Shown one piece after another: positions 54,401 through 62,694 of a stretch of DNA of 64,000 nucleotides. The notes below the pieces were generated by a model. It was not told where the DNA came from, did no database searches, and saw nothing but the letters and a program-made list of their open reading frames with translations. A program made the translations under genes and the position numbers. The DNA lies in NCBI RefSeq assembly GCF_025567465.1, contig NZ_JAOQKI010000001.1, positions 1 to 64,000 on the forward strand, read 5' to 3'. Numbering within the stretch: the first letter of the stretch is position 1; each line of letters opens with the position of its first letter. This stretch comes from Roseburia_C amylophila. GTDB taxonomy: Bacteria > Bacillota > Clostridia > Lachnospirales > Lachnospiraceae.

Positions 54401-55008
54401 ACGAAGGGCTTGCAGAGAATATTGAGAATGCTAAAAACTACTATGATGGTAAAATAGCTGAGCTCAAGGTTGAGCTGATAAAGCAGACCAAAGAAATCTT
54501 CTCAATCGCTGCAAACAGAGCCAAGTTGAAAAGGACATCATTATCATCTGTAATAAAGGATTGGTGTGAAACACTGGATCTGCATGTATTTGAGCAGCTT
54601 TTTGAAAATGGAACAAACAAATGCCTGGGACTTTTTAAGGAAGTAACAAATGATGAAGAGACATTTGTTGCCAGATTAGCAAAGGCTGCAACGGGTCTCA
54701 GAGTTGAAGACTGGGATGATGATACTTTAGAACGTTTCAAAGAGAATCTTGCAATGTACAAAAAGACTGCTGAGGAATTCCAAAGCAGTGAGTCTGAATG
54801 TGAAGACAGTGCTGAAAGTACTTATGAAATCAAATTCCGCAGTGATGATGGTTCATCAGAAGTAAAACGATTTGATAGAGTTGAAACAAGTAAGAGAGGA
54901 AAGCTTCTGTATAATTCGATTCTGTTTGAGATAGATTCAATGGGATATTCTATTTCAGAACAGGAGAAGAGGCAGATTCTCATGGATATATTAAAGAAAA
55001 TGTGCTAA
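51400..55008 (+). CDS. Large P-loop ATPase, BrxC/PglY-like
   Basis: A protein of 1202 residues. Walker A is VLVGAYGKGKSHI at about 58-69, Walker B is GIYVVYDEFSKFLES near 230-245, followed by a LLLISHKE sensor-like strand. The region SVSERFRHI may hold an arginine finger. The C-terminal 500 residues are helical without known motifs. Very large ATPases of this layout (BrxC/PglY, DUF6079-like) are the core of BREX and related phage defence. In BREX they act with PglZ and a methylase, neither of which is present here. Its partner in this operon is probably the DUF4007 protein, given translational coupling. Confidence 0.8.
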   Translation: MSKMISVASGFQYSVNIGYDLNNDDKLKNFIPTKSALMLLKDILSSTALDATERARVLVGAYGKGKSHIILTILSVLMQRDRSLFTHLMPKINEDPELKQLVDNYYSDKKNRILPVIINGTSGSLPQAFLLALQRTLDENGLDIMPETNYRAAINAIQKWKADYPKTYDKFKKEISLPVDAFISELNDYNAAIYSEFEEVYPKLTSGSIFNPFVGFDVVELYESVVKSLKQRGYLGIYVVYDEFSKFLESNITAASVSDTKMLQDFAEKCNRSSENELHLLLISHKEISNYIDQLPKAKVDGWRGVSERFRHIHLNNNFAQTYEIISTVIIKDRDKWEDFQDNNKARFDQLMSRYAEHAIFSDTDQKELETTIYECYPLHPVSTFILPRLSERVAQNERTLFTFLSADGTSTLPAFLRGLKDKDFRVITPDLIFDYFDPVLQKEPFAGELHKNYVLTKTILGQIEDQILESKIVKTISLIYLLGQFDKLKPIKEEIVGIYSMEYKPAEIEAAIEHLIKDEYVIYLKRSNDYLKLKQTSGVDVEQKISDTIAALTPSFSLKSALNALNIDNYLYPSKYNDEKEMIRYFEFEFIEEQELEGDIDWVKKAGDINADGVVYAIICENPESIKEIKNKILKTSRGCDRFIFIMPKKSTAIRKILQEFEAASALRDKAKEDTVLFEEYEVIYEDLRDVISEFISGYTHPEDYKSVYIYNGEEKSILRKAALTGLASDICFSTFFETPVINNEAINKDEITSIANNSRNKILSGLLRNVLESNLGLTGTGQEVSIMRSTLVRKEVLLDDQEGTRINLAPSDKLMKGVLDAIVSFVMDAKKKGTASFDQLYNVLTAPEYHIGIRSGVIPIYIAAVFHEFSEDIILQNDLGQLPLSADTLQMINACPEDYTLVFLEWNPEKQEFVSKLSEIFSNYVIEAEKNLSAYDFVASAMKRWYLSLPRYAKESKGIGDKESSKRYLKMVKLLKLNLNGHELLFEKLPEAFGYRDFNEGLAENIENAKNYYDGKIAELKVELIKQTKEIFSIAANRAKLKRTSLSSVIKDWCETLDLHVFEQLFENGTNKCLGLFKEVTNDEETFVARLAKAATGLRVEDWDDDTLERFKENLAMYKKTAEEFQSSESECEDSAESTYEIKFRSDDGSSEVKRFDRVETSKRGKLLYNSILFEIDSMGYSISEQEKRQILMDILKKMC

Positions 55009-55022
55009 GGGAGGTGTTACAA

Positions 55023-56168
55023 GTGGCATATTTTGATAATGCTTCAACTACATACCCAAAGCCGTATTGCGTCTATGACTTCATGGATAGCTTTTATCGT
55101 TCCAGCGGAGCGAATGCTGGACGTGGAAACTATAAGCTTGCGCAGAGTGCAGGAGCTTTAATTGGAGATACACGAAAGAAGATTCAGGAGCTCTTGCATT
55201 GTCAGGCAAAGCAGGTTGTATTTGAACCAACGGCAACAATCGCATTGAATATTATTATTCAGGGCATTATTGAAAAAGGAGCTGTTAATATTTATATCAG
55301 CCCCTTTGAGCATAATGCAGTTACCAGAACACTTCATCATTTTGAAGAGCAGGAGAAAATCAAGATCACACAGCTGACTGTTTCAAAGGGTATGGTGTAT
55401 GACCTGGAAAAAATCAGATATCAGTTTGATACTGTTAAACCTGATTTTGTTATTGTTAGTCATGCTAGCAATGTGTTTGGACTTATTGCACCGGTAGAGG
55501 ATATTTTCGCACTGGCTAAGAAGTATGAAGCCATAACCCTTGTGGATATGGCACAGACTGCTGGGTTGGTAGATTTGAACGTAGGCCTTACCACTATAGA
55601 TTTTGCTGTATTTGCAGGACATAAAACATTGTATGGCCCAACTGGAATATCTGGATTTGTGATGAATCCAGCGGTGAAATTTCCGGCAGTAATATTTGGC
55701 GGTACCGGATATGAATCTGCAAATCAGGATATGCCGGAAGATTTACCACAGAAATATGAGATGGGGACACAGGACATTGCTGGTATAGCCGGATTAAATG
55801 CAGCTCTTGGATGGTCAGCACAAGTTACTATTGATGCCATAAGAAAAAAAGAAGCTGAGAATCGAAAGAAGCTGATAGACCTTTTAAGCAGATACTCCTA
55901 TATTAAAATAATTGGAAATTATGACTCATGTAATTATGTGGGAATAGTTTCTTGCATCATAGAAGGAATAAGCAGCGACAGTGCAGGACCAGTGTTTGAC
56001 AGGTGTGGAATTGCTGTTAGAACAGGGCTACAGTGTGCACCGCTGGCACATCAGTTCATGGGAACATTTCCAGCGGGAACGATCAGATTCAGTGTTAATT
56101 ATTTTACGACAGATAAAGATTTTGCAGAGTTAGAACAAGCTTTGGATTATATAGATTCAGAGTTGTAG
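55023..56168 (+). CDS. Cysteine desulfurase (DndA/IscS-like)
   Basis: A protein of 381 residues, a class-V PLP aminotransferase fold: AYFDNASTTYPKP at the N-terminus, the PLP Lys in AGHKTLYGPTG near 201, and the catalytic Cys in RTGLQCAPLAH near 338. It takes sulfur from cysteine as a persulfide, presumably for the DndC-like enzyme. The wide spacing to other Fe-S or tRNA-thiolation genes argues against a housekeeping IscS. GTG at 55023 follows AAGGGAGGTGTTACAA; an upstream GTG at 55002 inside the ATPase gene is rejected. Confidence 0.93.
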   Translation: MAYFDNASTTYPKPYCVYDFMDSFYRSSGANAGRGNYKLAQSAGALIGDTRKKIQELLHCQAKQVVFEPTATIALNIIIQGIIEKGAVNIYISPFEHNAVTRTLHHFEEQEKIKITQLTVSKGMVYDLEKIRYQFDTVKPDFVIVSHASNVFGLIAPVEDIFALAKKYEAITLVDMAQTAGLVDLNVGLTTIDFAVFAGHKTLYGPTGISGFVMNPAVKFPAVIFGGTGYESANQDMPEDLPQKYEMGTQDIAGIAGLNAALGWSAQVTIDAIRKKEAENRKKLIDLLSRYSYIKIIGNYDSCNYVGIVSCIIEGISSDSAGPVFDRCGIAVRTGLQCAPLAHQFMGTFPAGTIRFSVNYFTTDKDFAELEQALDYIDSEL

Positions 56169-56178
56169 GAGGAGTGTT

Positions 56179-58389
56179 GTGAGCTTAAAGGACAAGATAA
56201 TAAAAAGCGAATACCGGTCCTTGATTGATAATGTGGTGCAGGATTTTTATATTCCGCTGCTTCATGAGTCAACATCATATAAGCGTGCAGTGGGATTCTT
56301 TTCGTCTTCAGCCCTTGTCGAAATATCAAAGGGAATAGCTGATATGGCTAAAGATGGTGGAAAGATTGAAATAGTTGCCTCACCGTATTTGTCTGATGAC
56401 GATATTCAGGCTATCAAGGAAGGATATGAGAATAGACAGAAGATAATAGAGGGGGCGCTCATACGTCAGTTGTCTGATGAACATGAGGATTACTATTCTA
56501 TGGAGCGCTTGAATCTTCTGGCACATCTTATATCAGATGGAATCCTTGATATTCGCATTGCCTATACTGATAAGGACAATGAAATTGGAATGTACCATGA
56601 GAAGATGGGAATTCTGGAAGATAAAGACGGAAATCATGTTGCTTTTTCTGGATCCATGAATGAGTCTATGACAGCGATGTCCATCAATTATGAGACTATA
56701 GATGTATTCTGTGATTGGAGAGAGGCTGAAGCTGATAGAGTTAAGTTAAAGGAAAATGCCTTTTATTCCATGTGGAATAATGTTGAGCCAAGCCTTAAGG
56801 TTTTGGAATTTCCAAATATTTCCGATGTTCTTATTGAGAAATACAGGAATAAGGATCCAAATTTTGATATTGATCATGAGCAGTTCAAAAGAAGAATCCT
56901 TGCTTATGGAAGTATATTGCAAGGGATGAGTAATTCTTCTGGAGCTCAGGTAGGAGCAAGAATACCAGCAGATGTTGAGCTACATGAATATCAGAAGGAA
57001 GCCATTGCTGCTTGGGTAGGTGAAAACTATCGAGGAATTTTTGATATGGCAACAGGTACAGGCAAAACCTATACCGGTCTTGGTGCCATTTCAAAACTTT
57101 CAGAAGATCTTAATGATGATCTTGCTGTAATCATCGTAGCTCCATACAAGCATCTGGTAGAGCAGTGGGTTGAGGATATTGTCAAATTCAACATGAAGCC
57201 TATTATTGCTTATGGTGATCCAGCCCACAAGGATTGGAGAAAGAAATTCTCCAAGGCAATAACGGATCAGAAAATCAGAAGAGATAAAAGATTCCTCTGT
57301 GTGGTGACAACGAATGTTACATTTGCAAGTCCAGACTTTCAGGAGAGAATAGATAAAATTAAGAGTCCGATTTTACTGGTGGTGGACGAGGCTCATAATT
57401 TTGGAGCAAGAAGCTATGCCAAGCATTTGGATGACAGATTTGCTTACAGGCTGGCATTATCAGCAACACTTGAAAGACACAGAGATGACGAAGGAACAGC
57501 ACTTTTATATAGCTTCTTTGGAAAGAAATGTATTGAATATCCTCTGGAAAGAGCTATTGATGAAGATAAACTGACTCCTTATAAATATTATCCGATTCTT
57601 GTTTACCTGAGTGAGCTTGAGTTGGAATCTTATGAACAGCTTTCTTATGAAATGTCCAAGTGTATGATTAAGGACAAGCATGGAAAGTATAAATTAAGCA
57701 AGCGTGGAGAAATCCTTGCCCTAAAGAGATCCAGGGTTGTTGCAGGAGCAATGCAAAAACTGGAGGCTTTGAAGCGAGAAATCACTCCTTACAAAGATGA
57801 TAATAATATTCTGGTGTACTGTGGAGCTACGAGGGTGATAGACGATAGTGATACTTCATCAGATGACGAAAGTGATATCAGGCAGATAGAAGCAGTTACC
57901 AAGATTCTTGGAAATGAACTTAATATGAACGTGGCGCGTTTTACTTCAGAAGAAAATATGGAGGAGCGTGCTTTAATTAAAGAGCATTTCCAGGACGGCG
58001 GCAAGCTGCAGGCTATAGTAGCGATAAAGTGTCTGGATGAAGGTGTTAATATACCAGGCATACGAACGGCCTTTATACTGGCAAGTACAACGAATCCTAA
58101 GGAATACATACAGCGTAGAGGTAGAGTGCTCCGTAAAGCAGCTAATAAGCCATTTGCGGAAATATACGATTTTGTTACTCTTCCTAGACCGCTTGACTCA
58201 GTGTCAGGGTTGACGATTGAGCAAGCGAATAGGGATAAGACATTGGTGAAAAATGAGCTTGCCCGGATTAAGGAATTTGGTAGGCTGGCATTAAATTCGA
58301 TGCTGGCAAACAACCTGATCTGGGACATCCAGGAGGCTTATCATCTTAACGAAACAGATCTTGAAAAGGAGGGTGAAGATTTTGAGTGA
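56179..58389 (+). CDS. SF2 helicase with N-terminal phospholipase-D-like nuclease domain
   Basis: A protein of 736 residues. Residues 1 to about 210 are PLD-like, with one HXK motif (MYHEKMGILEDKDG, then FSGSMNES). Such domains act as nucleases when dimeric. From about 265 there is a DEAD/DEAH helicase: Q-like LHEYQKEAI, Walker A MATGTGKTYTG near 290, VVDEAHNFG near 402, LALSAT, and motif VI YIQRRGRVLRKA near 643. It is the likely DNA-translocating or cleaving effector. GTG start after TAGGAGGAGTGTT. Genes before and after are within 11 bases or overlap. Confidence 0.9.
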   Translation: MSLKDKIIKSEYRSLIDNVVQDFYIPLLHESTSYKRAVGFFSSSALVEISKGIADMAKDGGKIEIVASPYLSDDDIQAIKEGYENRQKIIEGALIRQLSDEHEDYYSMERLNLLAHLISDGILDIRIAYTDKDNEIGMYHEKMGILEDKDGNHVAFSGSMNESMTAMSINYETIDVFCDWREAEADRVKLKENAFYSMWNNVEPSLKVLEFPNISDVLIEKYRNKDPNFDIDHEQFKRRILAYGSILQGMSNSSGAQVGARIPADVELHEYQKEAIAAWVGENYRGIFDMATGTGKTYTGLGAISKLSEDLNDDLAVIIVAPYKHLVEQWVEDIVKFNMKPIIAYGDPAHKDWRKKFSKAITDQKIRRDKRFLCVVTTNVTFASPDFQERIDKIKSPILLVVDEAHNFGARSYAKHLDDRFAYRLALSATLERHRDDEGTALLYSFFGKKCIEYPLERAIDEDKLTPYKYYPILVYLSELELESYEQLSYEMSKCMIKDKHGKYKLSKRGEILALKRSRVVAGAMQKLEALKREITPYKDDNNILVYCGATRVIDDSDTSSDDESDIRQIEAVTKILGNELNMNVARFTSEENMEERALIKEHFQDGGKLQAIVAIKCLDEGVNIPGIRTAFILASTTNPKEYIQRRGRVLRKAANKPFAEIYDFVTLPRPLDSVSGLTIEQANRDKTLVKNELARIKEFGRLALNSMLANNLIWDIQEAYHLNETDLEKEGEDFE

Positions 58390-58555
58390 TAACGGCGAAA
58401 TCCAGGTTGATAGCAAGGCCATTGAGCGACTGAAGCGGTCAATCATCATTAAGGAAAACATGAATCTGAAAACGAGAACAATGAATGATTCTCAGATGGT
58501 GGCATGGATTAAGAAGAAGATTGAGGAGGAAGTGCAATGTTACTTAAATCAATAA
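58382..58555 (+). CDS. 57-residue protein between helicase and DndD-like genes
   Basis: TTG at 58382 has AAGGAGGG 9 bases upstream and overlaps the end of the helicase gene; the 3' end overlaps the next gene by 19 bases. The protein is charged and helical (KAIERLKRSIIIKENMNLKT, then MVAWIKKKIEEEVQCYL). No family is recognised. By place and size it could be an adaptor, or fill the role of the small DndE protein, but there is no sequence evidence for the latter. Confidence 0.6.
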   Translation: MSDNGEIQVDSKAIERLKRSIIIKENMNLKTRTMNDSQMVAWIKKKIEEEVQCYLNQ

Positions 58556-60531
58556 AACTTGAGAACTTCCGCCAATTTCGCAATGAGTCCATTGATTTTG
58601 CTCAGGGAGAAGGCGGCAAAAACGTAACCATCATCATTGGTGAAAACGGAACGGGTAAAACTACGTTTGCTCAGGCATTTTTCTGGTGCCTGTATGGAGA
58701 AACAGAGTTCTCTGACAAGATTATTCTGAATAAGATGGTAGCCACCGAAATGACTCCCGGCTCAGAAGAGAAGGTTCGTGTAACTTTGGCTCTTAGACAT
58801 GGTGAGGTTGACTATACCCTCATAAGAGAGCAGGCATATCACAAGGACTATGCAAACAATGTTAAGGGTGATAATACCGTATTTGACATTGCAATAAAGG
58901 ATACCAGCGGTAATACTTCTTATGTTAAAAAGTCTCAGTGCGAAGCCGAGGTTAAGAGCATTCTGCCTAAGGAACTGTCCAGATACTTCTTCTTTGATGG
59001 AGAGCGTATTGAGAAGATGAGTAAAGATATTTCTACAGGTAAGAAGGCAACTGACTTTGCAGAGGCTGTAAAGGGTCTTTTGGGTCTCAATGCGATGATA
59101 AGTGCTATTGGTCACTTTAATCCGAGAAGCAGTCTTAGCGTTATTGGTAGCTATGAGAAGAGCTTTGACTCAAAGAGCAACACTAAGATACAGGAATACA
59201 CTGCAAAAATAGATAAGTGCAATGCAAGACTTGCAGAAATTGATGCAGCCTTAGAGGAACTTGATACACAGAAAGCGGCAGCTGAAACTAGAAAATCTGA
59301 AAAAGTTATAGAGTTGAAGCAGTATTCCGAAGGTAAAAAACTGCAAAAAGAAAAAGAAGATTTACAGAAGCAGATTGAAAATACTACTCGTATGAGAGCC
59401 ACAGTCTATAAGACGATGTGTAAGGATTTCAATGCTTCAATGAGTCCATTCTTTTCAATTTCTTTGATTAAGAGAGCATTGGAAGTTCTGTCAAGACATG
59501 ATTATTCTGGCAAGGACATTCCTTTTATCCGTGATAAAACTATTGAGTATCTGCTGAAGCAGAAGGTATGCCTTTGCGGTACCCACCTGGATGAAGGATC
59601 TGTGCCTTATGAGAAAGTGAAATCACTACTGGATGTTATCCCTCCGAAATCACTCAGTACATATGTGACGGATTTCAAGAAGGAGTCAAAACGTAGAGCA
59701 GGAGCTCTTCAGGATTTGGTTGAACAGATGCAGGAGAATCTTGCGACTGCCAGTCAGCAGAGTGATGATATTATGGATAAGACTGATGAACTTCACAAGA
59801 TTGAGGCCAAGCTTAGTGGTAAAGATGTCAGCGAAAAGGTCCGTGCAATAAATAATGAGATTCAGATCTGTGTTAAAACTATCAATAAGTGTAATAACGA
59901 TAGAGACAAGCTGAATATAGAACGTGGCGGTCTTGAGAAGGAGCGCGAGCGTGCAGATACAGAGAGACAGAATCTGACTTTGCTTGATGAAAAGAACAGA
60001 AAGACTCAGATGTATCTGACTTATGCCAGAAAGATTTATGAAGAGCTGGAAAATGTGTATCGTACAAGTGAAGAAGAGATCCGTAATCGCTTGCAGGATA
60101 CGATTAATGATATTTTCAAGCAGATTTATGAAGGTGGCTTATCATTAACAATAGATTCAAAATATCATATTACCGTTCAGGCCAATGATTATGAGGGTGA
60201 TGTAGAAACTTCTACAGCGCAGAGCATTTCCGTTATCTTTGCTTTCATTACTGGTATCATAAAAATGGCCAGAGAAAATAGAAATGCTAGTGATGATGAT
60301 GCTAAGCTGCTTTCATCTGAGCCATATCCACTTGTAATGGATGCACCGCTGTCTGCCTTTGATAAGAGAAGAATCAAGACAGTATGTGAGGCTTTGCCAG
60401 AGACTGCTGAGCAGGTAATTATCTTTATCAAGGATACAGATGGTGAACTGGCTGAGGATTACATGGGTAACAGGATCGGCAGCAGACACCAGTTTGACAA
60501 GAAAAATGAGTTTGAGACCAATTTGGTATAA
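58537..60531 (+). CDS. DndD-like AAA/SMC ATPase
   Basis: A protein of 664 residues: LKSIKLENFRQFRNESIDF, Walker A IIIGENGTGKTTFAQAFFW near 31-49, and the DndD/RecF-type string SRYFFFDGERIEKM near 148. A central coiled coil (about 205-285 and 385-500) is interrupted by VCLCGTHL, a degenerate zinc hook with only CXC. Walker B is PLVMDAPLSAFDKRR near 603. In Dnd systems DndD supplies ATP-driven DNA work for phosphorothioate insertion. ATG at 58537 after GAGGAGGAAGTGCA. Confidence 0.85.
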   Translation: MLLKSIKLENFRQFRNESIDFAQGEGGKNVTIIIGENGTGKTTFAQAFFWCLYGETEFSDKIILNKMVATEMTPGSEEKVRVTLALRHGEVDYTLIREQAYHKDYANNVKGDNTVFDIAIKDTSGNTSYVKKSQCEAEVKSILPKELSRYFFFDGERIEKMSKDISTGKKATDFAEAVKGLLGLNAMISAIGHFNPRSSLSVIGSYEKSFDSKSNTKIQEYTAKIDKCNARLAEIDAALEELDTQKAAAETRKSEKVIELKQYSEGKKLQKEKEDLQKQIENTTRMRATVYKTMCKDFNASMSPFFSISLIKRALEVLSRHDYSGKDIPFIRDKTIEYLLKQKVCLCGTHLDEGSVPYEKVKSLLDVIPPKSLSTYVTDFKKESKRRAGALQDLVEQMQENLATASQQSDDIMDKTDELHKIEAKLSGKDVSEKVRAINNEIQICVKTINKCNNDRDKLNIERGGLEKERERADTERQNLTLLDEKNRKTQMYLTYARKIYEELENVYRTSEEEIRNRLQDTINDIFKQIYEGGLSLTIDSKYHITVQANDYEGDVETSTAQSISVIFAFITGIIKMARENRNASDDDAKLLSSEPYPLVMDAPLSAFDKRRIKTVCEALPETAEQVIIFIKDTDGELAEDYMGNRIGSRHQFDKKNEFETNLV

Positions 60532-60542
60532 GGAGGAGCGCC

Positions 60543-61082
60543 ATGTTTGATAAACAATATAGGTTTAAAGGTAGGCATGCTCTTCGTGTGGATCAGCTCA
60601 CAGGAGTATTCGATGAATTAAGCAAAGCAAAGCTGATAGACCGTAACGTAGATGTCTATACGAATGCACCGTTGATCGGATTCCTATATGGAAGAACTGC
60701 TGACCTTGATGATCTTAAAAATCCAGAGACCGGTCAGATATATAATCAGAATGTCATGGGTGATCGCGTAATTTATTCTGGTGATGAATTACAGTATAAC
60801 TTCTGGCTGATTATGCTACTTGATGCAAATTATGAGCCCGATGAAGAAAAGCGAATCGATAAAGCTTTCAGACATTATGGTCAGGATCCGGCTGATGAAG
60901 AGCGTTTTGATAGCTACGTAAGAGGTGGCATTGATGTTCTTTATGAAAAGCTGGTAGAAGGAGATAGCACTCCTGAGGCATTTGCAAACAGACTTTATGA
61001 ATTTATCGATGAGTTTAATGATCGCTTCAACAGCGAAATCAGCAGTAACGATATTCTGCAGTTATGTGTTAATAAGTCATAA
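60543..61082 (+). CDS. Unknown 179-residue protein of the defence operon
   Basis: An acidic, mostly helical protein (FDKQYRFKGRHALRVDQLTG, ANYEPDEEKRIDKAFRHYG, NSEISSNDILQL). No signal, membrane segment or catalytic motif. I do not recognise the family and it lacks the DndE pattern. It follows the DndD-like gene by 11 bases with AAGGAGGAGCGCC, so it is surely translated and probably works with that ATPase. Confidence 0.7.
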   Translation: MFDKQYRFKGRHALRVDQLTGVFDELSKAKLIDRNVDVYTNAPLIGFLYGRTADLDDLKNPETGQIYNQNVMGDRVIYSGDELQYNFWLIMLLDANYEPDEEKRIDKAFRHYGQDPADEERFDSYVRGGIDVLYEKLVEGDSTPEAFANRLYEFIDEFNDRFNSEISSNDILQLCVNKS

Positions 61083-61101
61083 GTAATAGCGAGATGAGTT
61101 A

Positions 61102-61452
61102 ATGAGCAATAACGATATAGACAGGGTCTTTATAGAGTTAAAAGCTCTGTCACAGAAGAAAGGTTATTTGCTCTTTGATGATGGAAGAATGGTCTTACCT
61201 AAAGGTTTTGTTGTGTATAAAGGTTCAGAGTAAAATGAGGTTGTCACTTTCTCTTGTACAATTGCAATAGGTAACAAGCGCCGTGATCTAATGCAATCTG
61301 GCAAAATGAAAGATGGGGTTTTGACTGAAGATGTTCAGTTTGGGAGCCTTTTAACGGCTGCAAAAGTATTGATAGGAAATTCGGTGAATGGGAATATTGT
61401 ATGGGTAGATTCTAACGGATATATCTTGAAACAATTTCTTGCTGAAAAATGA
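61102..61452 (+). pseudogene. DUF4357-type gene interrupted by an in-frame TAA
   Basis: One frame runs from ATG 61102 to TGA 61450-61452 with a single TAA at 61231-61233. The first part (FIELKALSQKKGYLLFDDGRMVLPKGFVVYKGSE) and the second (RRDLMQSGKMKDGVLTEDVQ, FGSLLTAAKVLIGNSVNGNIVW) together match the usual order of DUF4357 proteins: 'KGS' strand, 'R..L...G.L', 'F.S...AA..v.G.s.NG...W'. So a normal gene carries a nonsense codon, or is read through. The start FIELKALSQKKGYLLFDD resembles the first residues of the next gene's product. Confidence 0.65.
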
Positions 61453-62645
61453 AAAGAGAACTAATGGAGAATAAGAATGGTATTGAAAGTGCTCTTGCAA
61501 ATTTAATACAGTTATCATCTGAAAAGGGATTCCTGGTATTTGATGATATTTATGATGAGGCTGATAAATGGTTTCTATCTATCCGAGATGTGGACTACCT
61601 TTCAAGCTCTATTGTTACCCGTGGAATCATTGTATATGATGAGGCACCGGTTACTGATGCAGCCGGTTCTTCCGAGGATGAATACGATGATTATGCGCAA
61701 AGAGACTATGAGGCTGTATTCAATAGAGTTATTGAGCTTGATTCGGATTTAAAGGATTTTATCAACGCTGTCCGGGCTATCGTTCCACCTCAAGCGCGTG
61801 AGATGGATCAACTGAAATATCAGGTTCAGGAGGAAAATTTATACGCTCGTGAGCGAGTAATACAGATGTATTTAAGATTTGCTGTGCGTATTGCTCTGCA
61901 GAGAGCTGAAACCTATGATTGTGAAATTTCTGACACTATACAGGAAGCTTTAATAGGTTTAGTAACGGCTGTAGACAAATATGATCCTGACTCAAGTGGG
62001 CCTTTTGGATCATATGCTTCACTGTGGATACTACAAAATATTGGTCGAGCACAGGCAACTCAAAGGCCTGCTGTATATTATCCTGTTCATAAAAAGGAAG
62101 GCTATTTTACAATGTATCCGATTTTGAAGGAAAATGGATACTTGAATTTTGATATATGGACTGATCCTGAGGTGAGAAGGATAATTCAAGATCGGCTTGG
62201 CTGTGGTATTGATCAGGCAGAGGACATAATCAGGCAGTCTATGCCAATCGAATCACTTGACGAAATCTACGAAATGTTTTTGAAAAACATTGATGTAGAT
62301 GAAATACAGGACGATGTTTTTGAAAACATTATAGAAAACGAAATACAGCCGAATGTCTTTCAAAACATTAATCCGGATGCATTCTATTGGAATGATGGCA
62401 TTTATGAAGAGATCGAGCAGCGGGCATTAAGAGAAATTCTTGAAAAACTAATGGGAGAATTATCAGAAAGGGAGCAGGCGGTTCTCATAGCAAGATATGG
62501 TTTTGAAGATGGTGTTGAAAAAACACTAGAAGAAGTAGGGCAGACGTTTGGCGTCACCCGGGAGAGAATCCGTCAGATAGAATCAAAGGCTTTAAGAAAA
62601 CTTTCACATCCTACAAGAATCCGAGAATTGAAAGATTTTCTTTAG
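61449..62645 (+). CDS. Sigma-70 family protein encoded in the defence operon
   Basis: A protein of 398 residues. It has a region-1.1-like start (LIQLSSEKGFLVFDDI), region 2 (YLRFAVRIALQRAETYDCEI, DTIQEALIGLVTAVDKYDP, FGSYASLWILQNIGRA), a weak region 3 with tandem repeats, and a full region 4 (LSEREQAVLIARYGF, EVGQTFGVTRERIRQIESKALRKL). Region 2.3-2.4 differs from housekeeping RpoD (ATQRPAVYYPVHKKE in place of the usual ..RTIRIPVHM..), so promoter choice may differ. ATGA overlap with the gene before; ATG at 61464 is an alternative. Role unknown; control of the operon or a response to infection is inference. Confidence 0.88.
   Translation: MKRELMENKNGIESALANLIQLSSEKGFLVFDDIYDEADKWFLSIRDVDYLSSSIVTRGIIVYDEAPVTDAAGSSEDEYDDYAQRDYEAVFNRVIELDSDLKDFINAVRAIVPPQAREMDQLKYQVQEENLYARERVIQMYLRFAVRIALQRAETYDCEISDTIQEALIGLVTAVDKYDPDSSGPFGSYASLWILQNIGRAQATQRPAVYYPVHKKEGYFTMYPILKENGYLNFDIWTDPEVRRIIQDRLGCGIDQAEDIIRQSMPIESLDEIYEMFLKNIDVDEIQDDVFENIIENEIQPNVFQNINPDAFYWNDGIYEEIEQRALREILEKLMGELSEREQAVLIARYGFEDGVEKTLEEVGQTFGVTRERIRQIESKALRKLSHPTRIRELKDFL
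62273..62389 (+). repeat. Three 39-bp tandem repeats with palindromic cores
   Basis: Units start at 62273, 62312 and 62351, exactly 39 bp apart. Each begins with a palindrome: AATGTTTTTGAAAAACATT (62273-62291, perfect 9-bp arms), GATGTTTTTGAAAACATT, AATGTCTTTCAAAACATT. They code for 13-residue units of the type VFxNI..DEIQ within the sigma gene. Confidence 0.8.
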
Positions 62646-62694
62646 TTGGTAGTTACGCACTGCCAAACTGGTAACAAAATATTGTAGTATAAAG

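Noticed and set aside
51400..62645. Canonical BREX locus
   Set aside because: A BrxC-like ATPase is present, but PglZ, a PglX-type methylase and BrxL/Lon were not found.
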